DNA of 35,899 nt, taken from Myxococcales bacterium (GTDB lineage Bacteria > Myxococcota > Myxococcia > Myxococcales > Anaeromyxobacteraceae). A model generated the notes under the pieces. It did no database searches and was not told the origin of the DNA. It was given only the letters and a program-made list of their open reading frames with translations. The position numbers were made by a program, and so were the translations under genes. The stretch spans positions 1 through 35,899 of the forward strand of contig JAJXVM010000002.1 of assembly GCA_021782135.1 (NCBI GenBank), read 5' to 3'. Below, piece by piece: positions 9,627-18,552 of this stretch. The first letter of the stretch is position 1; each line of letters begins with the position of its first letter.

Positions 9627-10378
9627 GGTGCACCCAGGAGTGCCGAGAGGTCCGTCACCACCAGGTCGGCGCCGTGGAGCTTCAGCAGGTCGGCCTGGCC
9701 CGCGCGGTCGACTCCGACGACGAGCCCGAAGCGGCCCGCGCGCCCCGCCTCGACGCCGGCCAGCGCGTCCTCGAAGACGGCCGCCTCGCCGGCTGCGGTG
9801 GCGACGGCGCGGGCCGCCGCGAGATACGTGTCCGGGGCCGGCTTGCCCTGGAGGTGCTCCCCGGCCGCGACGTTGCCGTCGATGCGCGCCTCGAAGAGGT
9901 GGGTGATCCCGGCCGCCGCGAGCACCTCGGAGCAGTTGCGGCTCGAGGACACCACCGCGGTGCGCAGGCCCGCCTGCCGGACGGCCTGCAGGTAACGCAC
10001 CGAGCCGGGGTACACCTCGACCCCATGCTCGCGGATCAGCGGGAGCAGGAGCGCGTTCTTGCGGCTGCCGAGGCCGTGGATGGTCTCCGCCGTCGCGGGA
10101 TCGTCCTCGCTGCCCTCCGGGAGCTGGATGCCCCGGGACGCGAGGAACGAGCGGGTGCCTTCGGCGCGCGGCTTCCCGTCGACGTAGAGGTCGTAGTCGC
10201 GAACGACGTCGAACGCGACGAAGGGCTCCCCTGTCGAGGCGCTGCGCGCGCGCAGGTACGCGTCGAACATCCGCTGCCAGGCCTTCGCGTGGAGCTTGGC
10301 GGTCTTGGTCAGGACGCCGTCGAGATCGAACAGGCAGGCGCGCACGCCTCGCGGCAGCCCGAGCCTCGCCTCAGACAC
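9623..10378 (-). CDS. pgmB: Beta-phosphoglucomutase-family HAD protein
   Basis: 251 aa with GTG start at 10378. HAD motif I is LFDLDGVLTKTAKLH (nucleophile D18, acid/base D20), motif II is the serine run in VVSSSRNC, motif III the lysine in QGKPAPDTY, and motif IV FEDALAGVEAG. The helical cap with GSRKNALLL fits beta-phosphoglucomutase, which converts beta-glucose 1-phosphate to glucose 6-phosphate. It overlaps the upstream Cof-type phosphatase gene by 8 bp and the downstream GH65 gene by 4 bp. This is the standard gene pairing for phosphorolytic disaccharide use. A plain sugar phosphatase is the main alternative. Confidence 0.88.
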   Translation of the reverse strand: MSEARLGLPRGVRACLFDLDGVLTKTAKLHAKAWQRMFDAYLRARSASTGEPFVAFDVVRDYDLYVDGKPRAEGTRSFLASRGIQLPEGSEDDPATAETIHGLGSRKNALLLPLIREHGVEVYPGSVRYLQAVRQAGLRTAVVSSSRNCSEVLAAAGITHLFEARIDGNVAAGEHLQGKPAPDTYLAAARAVATAAGEAAVFEDALAGVEAGRAGRFGLVVGVDRAGQADLLKLHGADLVVTDLSALLGAP

Positions 10379-11210
10379 GGCGCGCGTCCGGCAGGGGAGC
10401 GGGAGTGCCGGTGCCCAGGACGAACCAGTCGACGGCGTTGGCGAAGCCCTCCTCCTCGTTCGAGGTGGTGACGTGACGTGCGCAACGCTGGACGTCGAGG
10501 CTCGCGTTGCCCATGGCGATGCTCAGCCCCGCGAGGCCGAACATGAGCACATCGGTCGGCATGTCCCCGATCGTGGCGACTCGGGCGAGCGGAACGTCGA
10601 GCATGCGGGAGAGGAGCCGCACCGCCACGGCCTTGTTCGCCTCTGGATGGGTGACGTCGAGGTAGAAGGGTTGCGAGCGCGCGACGGACGCGTGCGCCCC
10701 GACGGCGAGGCGCAGCTCGGCCTCGCAGCGCGCGACCAGCGCGTGGTCGTCGCCCACCCCGACGATCTTGATCGCCCCTTCCAGCACGTCTCCCAGGTCC
10801 TCGACGACGGTGGGCGCGAACCGCACCGTCTGCGCCTCGTGCGCGACGCGCGGGGCCTCGCGGCGCCGGACGAACCAGTCGGCGCCGCGGTAGACCCAGA
10901 CGTCGAGGCCAGCGCTCAGGAGCCGCGCCGTCACCTGCTGCCCGACGGCGATGGGCAAGGTGCGCTCCTCGAGGATGGTCGCGAGATCGGGCGACGTGAT
11001 CTGCCCGCCGTTGAACGCCGCGATGGGGGTCGAGAGCGCGAGGGGCTCGATCAGCATCGCCATGCCGCGCGCCGGTCGACCGCTGGTGATGGCGAACGCG
11101 ACGCCCGCCGCGCGGAGACGATCGACCGCGTCGCGGGCACGTGGCGTCAGCGCCTTGGCTTGCGTCACCAGGGTCCCGTCCACGTCGGCGATGAGCAGCT
11201 CGATCGGCAT
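10371..11210 (-). CDS. Cof-type HAD-IIB sugar phosphatase
   Basis: 279 aa from ATG 11210, which has a GGAGGAGAGG Shine-Dalgarno directly upstream. The track start at 11414 adds 68 residues of low-complexity leader and is rejected. Motif I is IADVDGTLVT (D9, D11), motif II the T-S of AITSGRPARG, motif III a lysine in EANKAVAV, and motif IV TIGDMPTDVLMF. The large C2B cap between motifs II and III is typical of Cof/YbiV and trehalose-phosphatase relatives. It is the first gene of an overlapping set with the beta-phosphoglucomutase and GH65 phosphorylase. Its likely job is to dephosphorylate a sugar phosphate connected with that pathway; the substrate is unknown. Confidence 0.85.
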   Translation of the reverse strand: MPIELLIADVDGTLVTQAKALTPRARDAVDRLRAAGVAFAITSGRPARGMAMLIEPLALSTPIAAFNGGQITSPDLATILEERTLPIAVGQQVTARLLSAGLDVWVYRGADWFVRRREAPRVAHEAQTVRFAPTVVEDLGDVLEGAIKIVGVGDDHALVARCEAELRLAVGAHASVARSQPFYLDVTHPEANKAVAVRLLSRMLDVPLARVATIGDMPTDVLMFGLAGLSIAMGNASLDVQRCARHVTTSNEEEGFANAVDWFVLGTGTPAPLPDARRV

Positions 11211-11420
11211 CCTCTCCTCCGAGGCGGTCTCGCGGGTGGTCTCCTCGGCGGCCTCGCTGGCGGAAGGCCCGCGACGGCACCGAGGAATTCCCCTCTCCCG
11301 AGACGTTGGAAATGCCTGGGCTCCGCGGCCCATCGATCCCTTCGGAGGTTCCCTCGGAGGGCGCCCGCTTCCACCTGGCAATGTAAGCAGGCCGTCGCCG
11401 GCTGCCACCGCCAAGGAGAT

Positions 11421-12395
11421 TCAGAGCCAGCCCTGCTCCCGGTACCAGGCGCAGGAGTCCCGGATCGAGTCCGCCAGGGACACCCGGGCCTCGAACCCGA
11501 GCAGGTCGCGGGCGCGGGAGGGGTCGCAGGTCCAGCCGGGGGCGAGGAGCTGGCGCGCCAGCTTCCGGTTCAGCGGCAGCCGCCGGCCGGTGAGCCGGGT
11601 GACGAGGTCGGCGGCGGCCGCCGCGGCCGAGAGCGCGGGGGCGGGGAGCTTCACCCGGCGCGGAGTCGCCCCGAGCGCCGCGGCCGCCGCGCGCTGCAGG
11701 CCGGCGAGGTCGGTCCGCTCGGCGGAGGCGAGGAAGAAGGCCTTGCCGGCCGCCTCGGGCCGCTCCGCCAGCGCGAGGAAGCCGCGGGCACAGTCGCGCA
11801 CGTCGATCCAGGAGAGCGGCCGCGCCGGCCCGGAGAGCTCGAGCAGGAACCCCTTCGCCACCAGCCGGAAGAAGGGCAGGTTCTCGCGGTCGCCGGGGCC
11901 GACGATGCGCGGCGGCCGCGCCACCGCCACCGGGAGCCGGCCGGCGAGGGAGAGGGCGAGCCGCTCCGCCTCGGCCTTCGACTCGCCGTACCACTCGGCG
12001 GGCTGGAGCGGCTCGTCCTCGCGCTTCCCCTCGCGCGAGGGGCCGGCCGCGGCGAGCGAGCCCGCGAGCACGAACCGCTCCGACGCGGCGCCCTCGGCGA
12101 GGCAGGCCTCGAGGGCGAGCCGGGTCCCCTCGGCGTTGACGCGCAGGAACTCCTGGCGCACCGCCGCGCGCCGCACGCCGGCGAGGTGGAACACCCACGG
12201 GCAGCCGCGCACCGCCCGCCGCAGGTCTTCCAGGCGCGTGGCGTCCCCCTCCACGAGCTCGACCGGCAGCCCGGCGAGCTCGCCCCGGTTCCCGCCCGGC
12301 CGGACCAGGGCGCGCACCTCGTGGCCGCGCGCCAGCAGGGCCCGCGCGAGGTGGTTGCCGAGGAAGCCCCCGGCGCCGGTGACGAGGGCGCGCAC
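11421..12395 (-). CDS. NAD(P)-dependent epimerase/dehydratase-type SDR
   Basis: 324 aa from GTG 12395 (VRALVTGAGGFLGNHLA). The dinucleotide-binding glycine motif begins at residue 6, so the 55-residue N-terminal extension in the track ORF is rejected; that extension covers a dispersed repeat. The extended SDR pattern includes D-A-T after beta3, HLAGVRRAA, and the catalytic YGESK (YxxxK). It resembles the 3-beta-hydroxysteroid dehydrogenase/dihydroflavonol reductase group (WIDVRDCARGFL). Likely an oxidoreductase or epimerase acting on a sugar, sterol-like or polyketide substrate; none can be named. The C-terminus CAWYREQGWL is typical of the family. Monocistronic, divergent from the lipoprotein gene. 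Confidence 0.82.
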   Translation of the reverse strand: MRALVTGAGGFLGNHLARALLARGHEVRALVRPGGNRGELAGLPVELVEGDATRLEDLRRAVRGCPWVFHLAGVRRAAVRQEFLRVNAEGTRLALEACLAEGAASERFVLAGSLAAAGPSREGKREDEPLQPAEWYGESKAEAERLALSLAGRLPVAVARPPRIVGPGDRENLPFFRLVAKGFLLELSGPARPLSWIDVRDCARGFLALAERPEAAGKAFFLASAERTDLAGLQRAAAAALGATPRRVKLPAPALSAAAAAADLVTRLTGRRLPLNRKLARQLLAPGWTCDPSRARDLLGFEARVSLADSIRDSCAWYREQGWL

Positions 12396-12442
12396 GGGGG
12401 AAGAACAAGCACGGGGCGCGAAATCGGTCAACGAGGAGCGTC

Positions 12443-12479
12443 GCGCCGGACGGGGAGGGCGGGGAGGGGCGACCTCGCC
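12443..12479 (+). repeat. GC-rich dispersed repeat, copy B (partial)
   Basis: CGGACGGGGAGGGC followed by GGGGAGGGGCGACCTCGCC is nearly identical to copy A over its right half, but the left palindrome arm is missing. It lies in the divergent intergenic region between the SDR and lipoprotein genes. Confidence 0.65.
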
Positions 12480-12564
12480 CGCCGCGCCGCCGCCGCCCCG
12501 GCTTGTTACACTCTCCTCCGTGACCGTCCTCGGCTCCCTCGGCCGGCTCCCCGGCGACATCGCG

Positions 12565-12969
12565 GTGGAGCGCGGGAACTTCCGCTGCTACTTCCCGCTC
12601 GCGACCGCGGTCCTGGCGCTCGCCGGCTGCGCCTCCCAGACGCCCGACATGGCGCGCACCGCGGCGGCCTGGAGCGGCGTGGCCGCCGCCAGCGCGGTGG
12701 CAGAGCGCGCCACGGGTGGCTGCGTGGCCCTGTGCATCTCCGGGATGGCCTGCAACGCGCGCACGGGGCTCTGTGAGCCCTCGCGGTGCACCGGTTGCGG
12801 CGACGGCCAGGTCTGCGTGCAGGACGAGTACGGCGCGCGCTGCACCAGCCTGCCGCTGGGCGTGACCGCGACCGGGACCGCCCCCGACCCGAGGAGGGGC
12901 GGCAGCATCGCGATCGGAGTGCCCGACCTCCCCACCCCCGCCCCGCACCACGCCTCCGACAAGCCTTGA
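12565..12969 (+). CDS. Cysteine-rich lipoprotein of unknown function
   Basis: 134 aa from GTG 12565; GTG 12520 in the same frame is an alternative that would add 15 residues with acidic charges. The signal peptide ends in the lipobox LALAGC, so C22 is lipidated after export. An Ala-rich stretch follows, then eight cysteines in about 45 residues (CVALC, GMACN, GLCEPSRC, CGDGQVC, ARC), which could form four disulfides in the periplasm or at the cell surface. This spacing resembles short Cys-rich modules frequent in myxobacterial surface proteins. The tail is Pro-rich. It runs in the same direction as the molybdopterin oxidoreductase, with a 57-bp gap. Confidence 0.7.
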   Translation: MERGNFRCYFPLATAVLALAGCASQTPDMARTAAAWSGVAAASAVAERATGGCVALCISGMACNARTGLCEPSRCTGCGDGQVCVQDEYGARCTSLPLGVTATGTAPDPRRGGSIAIGVPDLPTPAPHHASDKP

Positions 12970-13026
12970 CGAGGGACCGGCCCTTGAACCCCCGCCCCTC
13001 CCACTTCGAAGGTCCGCTCGCCTAGG

Positions 13027-15063
13027 ATGGGGCCCATGCCCCTCGCCCGCTCCGCCTGCCCCTACGACTGCCCCGACTGCTGCGGCCTCCTCGTCGAGGT
13101 GGAGGGCGGCCGCGCCGTCTCGGTCCGCGGCGACCCGGAGCACCCGTACTCGCGGGGCACCCTCTGCCCGAAGATGAACGACTACCAGCGGTCGGTCCAC
13201 TCGCCGCTGCGGCTCACCACCCCGCTCGAGCGGGTCGGCCCCAAGGGCGCGGGCCAGTTCCGGCCCATCTCCTGGGAGGCGGCGGTGGCGCGCGTCGCCG
13301 GCCGCTTCCGCGAGATCGCCGCGCGGGACGGCGCGGAGGCGATCCTCCCGTACTCCTACGCCGGCACCATGGGGCTGGTGCAGCGGAACGCCGGCCACGC
13401 CTTCTTCCACCGGCTCGGCGCCTCCCGGCTCGACCGGACCATCTGCGCCGCCGGCAAGGAGGCCGGCTGGAAGGCGGTCCTCGGCTCCACGCTCGGCCTC
13501 GACCTCGACGAGGCGGTGAAGAGCGATCTGGTCGTCCTCTGGGGCATCAACGCGGTCGCCACCAACCTCCACTTCATCCAGCGCGTGAAGCAGGCCCGCG
13601 CCCGCGGGGCCAAGGTGTGGCTGGTCGACACCTACGAGACCCACACCGCCGGCGTCGCCGACGAGGTGGTGCTGGTCCGGCCCGGCTCCGACGGCGCGCT
13701 GGCGCTCGGGATGCTCCACGTCATCGACCGCGACGGGCTCACCGACCGGGCGTTCGTGGCCGAGCACGTGCAGGGGTACGAGGAGCTGCGGCGCGACGTG
13801 CTGCCCCGCTTCGCGCCGGCGCGGACGGCGGAGCTCACCGGCCTCTCGCCCGCGCGGATCGAGGATCTGGCGCGCCGCTACGCCCGCGCCCGCGCGCCCT
13901 TCATCCGGCTCGGCAACGGGCTCTCGCGCTACGGCAACGGCTCCATGAACGTGCGCTGCATCCTCGGGCTGCCGGCGCTCACCGGCGCCTTCGCGCGGGA
14001 GGGCGGCGGCTGCTTCGCCGGGACCTCCTCGGGCGACGCCTTCGACCTCTCGGTGGTGACGCGCCCCGATCTCGCGCCCTCTCCCGCGCCGCGGCTCGTC
14101 AACATGAACCGGCTCGGGGAGGCGCTCTCGCCGTCGTTCGGGCCGCCGGCGGTGAAGGCGCTCTACGTCTACCACTCGAACCCGGCGGCGGTGGCCCCGG
14201 ACCAGAACGCGGTGCTGGCGGGCCTCTCGCGCGAGGACCTCTTCACGGTGGTCCACGAGCGCTTCCTCACCGACACCGCGCGCTTCGCCGACCTCGTGCT
14301 CCCGGCCACCACCTCGCTCGAGCACCCCGACCTCTACCGGGCCTACGGCCACTACGCGGTGCAGCGGGTGCGCGCGGTGATCCCGCCGCTCGGCCAGGCG
14401 AAGCCGAACTGGGAGGTGTTCCAGCTCCTGGCGCGGGCCATGGGGTTCGAGGACGAGGTCTTCCGCAAGAGCGCCGACGAGCTCGTCGACGCGCTGCTGG
14501 CGGCCCCCTCTCCGATGCGCGAGGGGCTCGACCGGGCGGCGCTCGAGGAGGGCAGGGCGGTGACGCTGCGGCTGCCCGCCGACGCCAAGGGGCGCTTCCG
14601 CACGCCCTCCGGGAAGATGGAGCTGCTCAACCCCCGCGAGCCGCGGCCGCTCCTCGACCACCTCCCCACGCACGAGGACGGCGGCTCCCTCCCGCTCCGG
14701 CTGCAGACCGGCGTCAACCCCTACACGCTCAACTCCACCTTCATGGACCGCGAGGAGCTGCGCCGGAAGGCGGGCGGCATGCGGCTGCAGCTCTCGCCGC
14801 GCGACGCGGCGGCCCGGGGGCTGGCGGACGGCGATCCGGTGGTCGCCTGGAACGAGCGCGGCGAGGTCCGCTTCACCCTCCACGTGACCCCTCGCGTCCC
14901 GGACGGGGTGGCGGTGGCGGAGGGGGTGTTCTGGGTCGCCCACGCGCCGGGCGAGCGCACGGTCAACGCCTTGACCTCACAGCGCCTTTCCGACCGGGGC
15001 GGCGGCTCGACCTTCTACGACACGCGGGTGGACGTTCGCCGCGCGGCGCCTCCGTCCGCCTGA
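13027..15063 (+). CDS. Molybdopterin-dependent oxidoreductase, DMSO-reductase superfamily
   Basis: 678 aa from ATG 13027; ATG 13036 (MPLARSACPY) is equally possible. The N-terminal [4Fe-4S] site is CPYDCPDC plus the distal LCPK cysteine, as in formate dehydrogenase/BisC-type enzymes. Residue C140 in DRTICAAGKEAGW sits where the molybdenum ligand is expected. Middle segments (WGINAVATNLHF, GNGLSRYGNGSMN, YHSNPAAVAPDQN, DLVLPATTSLEHPD) and a C-terminal molydopterin-dinucleotide-binding domain (TPSGKMELL, LQTGVNPYTLNSTF) complete the family pattern. No Tat signal is seen, so it is probably cytoplasmic. No electron-transfer or membrane subunit gene adjoins it, so substrate and partner are unknown. 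Selenocysteine is not involved. Confidence 0.88.
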   Translation: MGPMPLARSACPYDCPDCCGLLVEVEGGRAVSVRGDPEHPYSRGTLCPKMNDYQRSVHSPLRLTTPLERVGPKGAGQFRPISWEAAVARVAGRFREIAARDGAEAILPYSYAGTMGLVQRNAGHAFFHRLGASRLDRTICAAGKEAGWKAVLGSTLGLDLDEAVKSDLVVLWGINAVATNLHFIQRVKQARARGAKVWLVDTYETHTAGVADEVVLVRPGSDGALALGMLHVIDRDGLTDRAFVAEHVQGYEELRRDVLPRFAPARTAELTGLSPARIEDLARRYARARAPFIRLGNGLSRYGNGSMNVRCILGLPALTGAFAREGGGCFAGTSSGDAFDLSVVTRPDLAPSPAPRLVNMNRLGEALSPSFGPPAVKALYVYHSNPAAVAPDQNAVLAGLSREDLFTVVHERFLTDTARFADLVLPATTSLEHPDLYRAYGHYAVQRVRAVIPPLGQAKPNWEVFQLLARAMGFEDEVFRKSADELVDALLAAPSPMREGLDRAALEEGRAVTLRLPADAKGRFRTPSGKMELLNPREPRPLLDHLPTHEDGGSLPLRLQTGVNPYTLNSTFMDREELRRKAGGMRLQLSPRDAAARGLADGDPVVAWNERGEVRFTLHVTPRVPDGVAVAEGVFWVAHAPGERTVNALTSQRLSDRGGGSTFYDTRVDVRRAAPPSA

Positions 15064-15099
15064 TCCGGCCCCGCCCGCACCGGCAGTGGGAAAGCCCCC

Positions 15100-15129
15100 C
15101 TGACAGGGGCGGGTGAGTCGGTGTATACA
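15100..15129 (+). promoter_or_regulatory. Sigma70-type promoter of acnB
   Basis: CTGACA (15100-15105) and TATACA (15124-15129) are 18 bp apart, giving a start point near 15136 and a ~30-nt leader containing AGGAGG. The -35 overlaps a small hairpin (GCCCC/GGGGC, 15094-15110) that may end the upstream gene. Confidence 0.5.
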
Positions 15130-15165
15130 GGCCCGCGCCCATTTCCACTCCAGGAGGAAATCCCC

Positions 15166-17715
15166 TTGATCGACGCGTACCGGAAGCACGAAGCCGAGCG
15201 CAATGCGCAGGGCATCCCCGCCAAGCCTCTCGATCCCGAGCAGACCCGCGAGCTCTGCCGACTTCTGGAGAGCCCGCCCAAGGGGGAGGAGGCCTTCCTG
15301 CTCGGCCTGCTCCGCGACCGCGTCTCCCCGGGCGTGGACCCCGCGGCCGAGGTGAAGGCCGCCTTCCTGGCCGAGATCGCCGCCGGCAAGAAGAAGTCGC
15401 CGGTGCTCTCCCGCGTCGAGGCGGTGAAGCTCCTCGGGACGATGCTCGGCGGCTACAACGTCCAGCCGCTGCTGGCCGCGCTGCAGGAGCCGGCGCTCGC
15501 CGAGGAGGCCGCGCAGGCGCTCGCCCACACCACCCAGGTCTACGACGCCTTCGACGACGTGGCGAAGCTCGCCAAGAGCAACGCCGCCGCGAAGAAGGTG
15601 CTCGAGAGCTGGGCCGCCGCCGAGTGGTTCACCCGCCGCGCCGGCGTGCCCGCCGCCGTGAAGGTGAAGGTCTTCAAGGTGGACGGCGAGATCAACACCG
15701 ACGACTTCTCGCCCGCCGGCGACGCCTCCACCCGCCCCGACATCCCGCTCCACGCCCTCGCCATGGGCAAGAGCAAGTTCCCGAACGGCCTCGCCACCAT
15801 CGCCCAGTTCCGCAAGGAGGGCTTCCAGGTCGCCTTCGTGGGCGACGTGGTCGGCACCGGCTCCTCGCGCAAGAGCGCCTGCAACAGCGTGCTCTGGCAC
15901 ATCGGCGACGACATCCCCCACGTGCCCAACAAGCGGCGCGGCGGCGTCATCATCGGCGGCGTCATCGCCCCCATCTTCTTCAACACCGCCCAGGACTCGG
16001 GCGCGCTCCCCATCCGCACCGACGTCACCAGGCTCAAGACCGGCGACGTGGTGGTGATCGACACCGCCAAGGGCGAGGTCCGCACCGAGGCGGGTGAGGT
16101 GCTCTCGAAGTTCGAGCTCGCCCCCAACACCCTGCGCGACGAGTTCAAGGCCGGCGGCCGCATCCCGCTCTTCATCGGCCGCGCCCTCACCGAGAAGGCC
16201 CGCGCCGCGCTCGGCCTCCCGGCGACCGACCTCTTCGTGAAGCCGGTCAACCCGGTGGCCAAGCCGGGCCAGGGCTACTCGCTGGCGCAGAAGATGGTCG
16301 GCCGCGCCTGCGGCGTCGCCGGCATCCTCCCCGGCACCGCCTGCGAGCCCAAGATGACCACCGTGGGCAGCCAGGACACCACCGGGCCCATGACCTCGGA
16401 CGAGCTGAAGGAGCTCGCCTGCCTCAAGTTCCAGGCGCCGCTCTTCATGCAGAGCTTCTGCCACACCGCCGCCTACCCCAAGGCCGCGGACGTGAAGATG
16501 CACAAGACGCTGCCGGACTTCGTGGTGGCCCGCGGCGGCGTGTCGCTCAAGCCGGGCGACGGCGTCATCCACAGCTGGCTCAACCGCCTCCTCCTCCCCG
16601 ACACCGTCGGGACCGGCGGCGACAGCCACACCCGCTTCCCCATCGGCATCAGCTTCCCGGCCGGCTCCGGCCTGGTGGCCTTCGCCGGCGCCGCCGGCTT
16701 CATGCCGCTCGACATGCCGGAGAGCGTGCTCGTCCGCTTCAAGGGCAAGCTGCAGCCCGGCATCACGCTGCGCGACGTGGTGAACGCCATCCCGCTCGAG
16801 GCCATCAAGCAGGGCCTCCTCACCGTCCCCAAGAAGAACAAGAAGAACGTCTTCAACGGGCGAATCCTCGAGATGGAGGGGCTCCCGGACCTCTCGGTGG
16901 AGCAGGCCTTCGAGCTCACCGACGCCGCCGCCGAGCGCAGCGCCGCCGCGGCCTGCATCGACCTCTCGGAGAAGAGCGTCGCCACCTACCTGCGCTCCAA
17001 CGTGGCGCTGATGAAGAAGATGATCGCCGACGGCTACCAGGACGCGAAGACCCTGGCGACCCGCATCGCGGCGGTCGAGGCCTGGCTCGCGAAGCCGCAG
17101 CTGCTCCGCGCCGACAAGAACGCCGAGTACGCCGCGGTGATCGAGATCGACCTCGCCAAGGTCGCCGAGCCCATCCTGGCCTGCCCGAACGATCCGGACG
17201 ACGTGAAGGTCCTCTCCGACGTGCAGAACACGCCCATCCACGACGTGTTCCTCGGCTCCTGCATGACCAACATCGGCCACTTCCGCGCGGCCGGTGAGAT
17301 CTGGAAGGGCCAGCCCTTCAACGGCGCGGTCCGCACCTGGATCTGCCCGCCCACCCGGATGGATCAGCAGCAGCTCAAGGACGAGGCCTTCTTCTCGGTG
17401 TTCAGCGCCGTCGGCGCCCGCATCGAGATCGCCGGCTGCTCGCTCTGCATGGGCAACCAGGCCCGCGTGCCGGACGGCGCCACGGTCTTCTCGACCAGCA
17501 CCCGCAACTTCGACGACCGCATGGGCAAGGGCGCGAAGGTGTTCCTCGGCTCCGCCGAGCTGGGCGCGCTGGCGGCCAACCTGGGCCGGCTCCCGACGGT
17601 GGCCGAGTACCTCGCCGCCTACCGCGAGAAGATCGAGCCGAAGAAGGACTCGGTCTACCGGTACCTGCAGTTCGACGAGCTGCCCGAGTACAAGGGCCTG
17701 CGCGTCGTCGCCTAG
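15166..17715 (+). CDS. acnB: Aconitate hydratase B (AcnB)
   Basis: 849 aa from a TTG start at 15166. The TTG is supported by a CAGGAGGAAA Shine-Dalgarno 9-10 nt upstream and by the first residues [12 protein letters not shown], which align with the known N-terminus of E. coli AcnB (LEEYRKHVAER). The track start at 15121 is rejected. Domain order is HEAT-like (1-160), the swivel domain ([22 protein letters not shown]), then the Fe-S catalytic core. Cluster ligands are C699 in GSCMTN and C758/C761 in CSLCMGNQ; the 59- and 3-residue spacings equal those recalled for E. coli C710/C769/C772. It interconverts citrate and isocitrate in the TCA cycle and can hydrate 2-methylaconitate in this subfamily. 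Own promoter upstream and a hairpin downstream suggest a monocistronic unit. Confidence 0.96.
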   Translation: MIDAYRKHEAERNAQGIPAKPLDPEQTRELCRLLESPPKGEEAFLLGLLRDRVSPGVDPAAEVKAAFLAEIAAGKKKSPVLSRVEAVKLLGTMLGGYNVQPLLAALQEPALAEEAAQALAHTTQVYDAFDDVAKLAKSNAAAKKVLESWAAAEWFTRRAGVPAAVKVKVFKVDGEINTDDFSPAGDASTRPDIPLHALAMGKSKFPNGLATIAQFRKEGFQVAFVGDVVGTGSSRKSACNSVLWHIGDDIPHVPNKRRGGVIIGGVIAPIFFNTAQDSGALPIRTDVTRLKTGDVVVIDTAKGEVRTEAGEVLSKFELAPNTLRDEFKAGGRIPLFIGRALTEKARAALGLPATDLFVKPVNPVAKPGQGYSLAQKMVGRACGVAGILPGTACEPKMTTVGSQDTTGPMTSDELKELACLKFQAPLFMQSFCHTAAYPKAADVKMHKTLPDFVVARGGVSLKPGDGVIHSWLNRLLLPDTVGTGGDSHTRFPIGISFPAGSGLVAFAGAAGFMPLDMPESVLVRFKGKLQPGITLRDVVNAIPLEAIKQGLLTVPKKNKKNVFNGRILEMEGLPDLSVEQAFELTDAAAERSAAAACIDLSEKSVATYLRSNVALMKKMIADGYQDAKTLATRIAAVEAWLAKPQLLRADKNAEYAAVIEIDLAKVAEPILACPNDPDDVKVLSDVQNTPIHDVFLGSCMTNIGHFRAAGEIWKGQPFNGAVRTWICPPTRMDQQQLKDEAFFSVFSAVGARIEIAGCSLCMGNQARVPDGATVFSTSTRNFDDRMGKGAKVFLGSAELGALAANLGRLPTVAEYLAAYREKIEPKKDSVYRYLQFDELPEYKGLRVVA

Positions 17716-17723
17716 CGTCGGGA

Positions 17724-17756
17724 GGGGAGGGGCAGGCCGTCCGGCCGCCCCTCCCC
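17724..17756 (+). terminator. Hairpin terminator candidate after acnB
   Basis: Perfect 10-bp arms GGGGAGGGGC and GCCCCTCCCC, with an inner GGCC/GGCC pairing, begin 8 bp after the acnB stop. There is no T-tract, so intrinsic termination is uncertain. Confidence 0.45.
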
Positions 17757-17840
17757 GTCCCACGCCGTTGGGGAGCGGGGGCGCGCCGCCACCCCGCGAT
17801 TCGAGCTTGCGCAGGGCTCCCGCCGCGCCTACTTGGCTGC

Positions 17841-18521
17841 ATGCCCCGCGTGACCGACATCGAGATCGTCGAGGACCGCACCGCCCACAGCCGCTGCGAC
17901 GAGGGCTTCCTGCGGCTGAAGCGCTACCGCGCCCGCAACCGGCGCGCCGACGGCAGCCTGTCGTCCGAGTACCCCATCGACGTCATCGACCGGCCCAGCT
18001 TCGACGCGGTCGCGGTCTGCCTGTACGCTCGCGGCCCGGCCGGTTGGGAGGTGCTCACGCGCGCCGGCCTGCGCCCGGCCGCCCTCTTCCGCAGGGGCCG
18101 GCCGGTCTGCCTGCCCGAGCCCGAGTACCTGCTCGTCGAGGAGCTGGTGGCCGGCGTCGTCGAGCCGGGCGAGGTGGGGCTCGACGCGCTGCGCCGGCGG
18201 GCGGCCGACGAGGTGTGGGAGGAGGCCGGCCTGCGCGTCGCTCCCGCGGCGCTGGCGCCGCTCGGGGCCGGCTTCTTCATGCTCCCGGGGATCGCCTCGG
18301 AGAAGATCCACCTCCTCGCCGCCGAGGTCCCGCGGGGCGCCGGCCCGGCGGAGCGCGAGGCCGAGGGGGACGGCGACGGCTCCCCGCTCGAGGAGGGCGC
18401 GCGCCTCCGCTGGCGCCCGCTCCGGGAGGCCATCGCCGCCTGCGAGGCGGGCGAGATCGAGGACGCCAAGACCGAGATCGCGCTGCGGCGGCTGGCGGCG
18501 CGGCTCGAAGGGGCGCGTTGA
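17841..18521 (+). CDS. Nudix hydrolase (ADP-ribose pyrophosphatase-like)
   Basis: 226 aa. The Nudix box reads GVVEPGE...DEVWEEAGL near residues 115-141, keeping the metal-binding glutamates in the EVWEEAG helix. It has four extra residues between the first glutamate and the helix, and aspartate where the usual arginine stands. The N-terminal strand pairs (CDEGFLRLKRYRARNRR, YPIDVIDRPSFDAVAV) match ADP-ribose pyrophosphatase-type enzymes, which cleave nucleoside diphosphate sugars to nucleotides. An Ala/Glu/Gly-rich insertion lies near residues 172-188. No Shine-Dalgarno precedes the ATG. Its end overlaps the -35 region of the pdhA promoter. Confidence 0.85.
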   Translation: MPRVTDIEIVEDRTAHSRCDEGFLRLKRYRARNRRADGSLSSEYPIDVIDRPSFDAVAVCLYARGPAGWEVLTRAGLRPAALFRRGRPVCLPEPEYLLVEELVAGVVEPGEVGLDALRRRAADEVWEEAGLRVAPAALAPLGAGFFMLPGIASEKIHLLAAEVPRGAGPAEREAEGDGDGSPLEEGARLRWRPLREAIAACEAGEIEDAKTEIALRRLAARLEGAR

Positions 18522-18545
18522 CTTCCGGGCCGTCGGCCCTAAAAG
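18518..18545 (+). promoter_or_regulatory. Promoter of pdhA with palindromic spacer
   Basis: TTGACT (18518-18523) and TAAAAG (18540-18545) are 16 bp apart. The spacer holds the palindrome GGGCC-GTC-GGCCC (18527-18539), a possible operator or the Nudix gene's hairpin. The predicted start point falls at about the ATG (18553), implying a leaderless mRNA. Confidence 0.5.
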
Positions 18546-18552
18546 CATCCCC

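Noticed and set aside
10309-14943. 1544-aa minus-strand ORF spanning several genes
   Set aside because: It overlaps well-identified genes in other frames, is rich in Arg/Gly/Ala/Pro typical of GC-rich shadow frames, and has no domain signature except a short shared tail.
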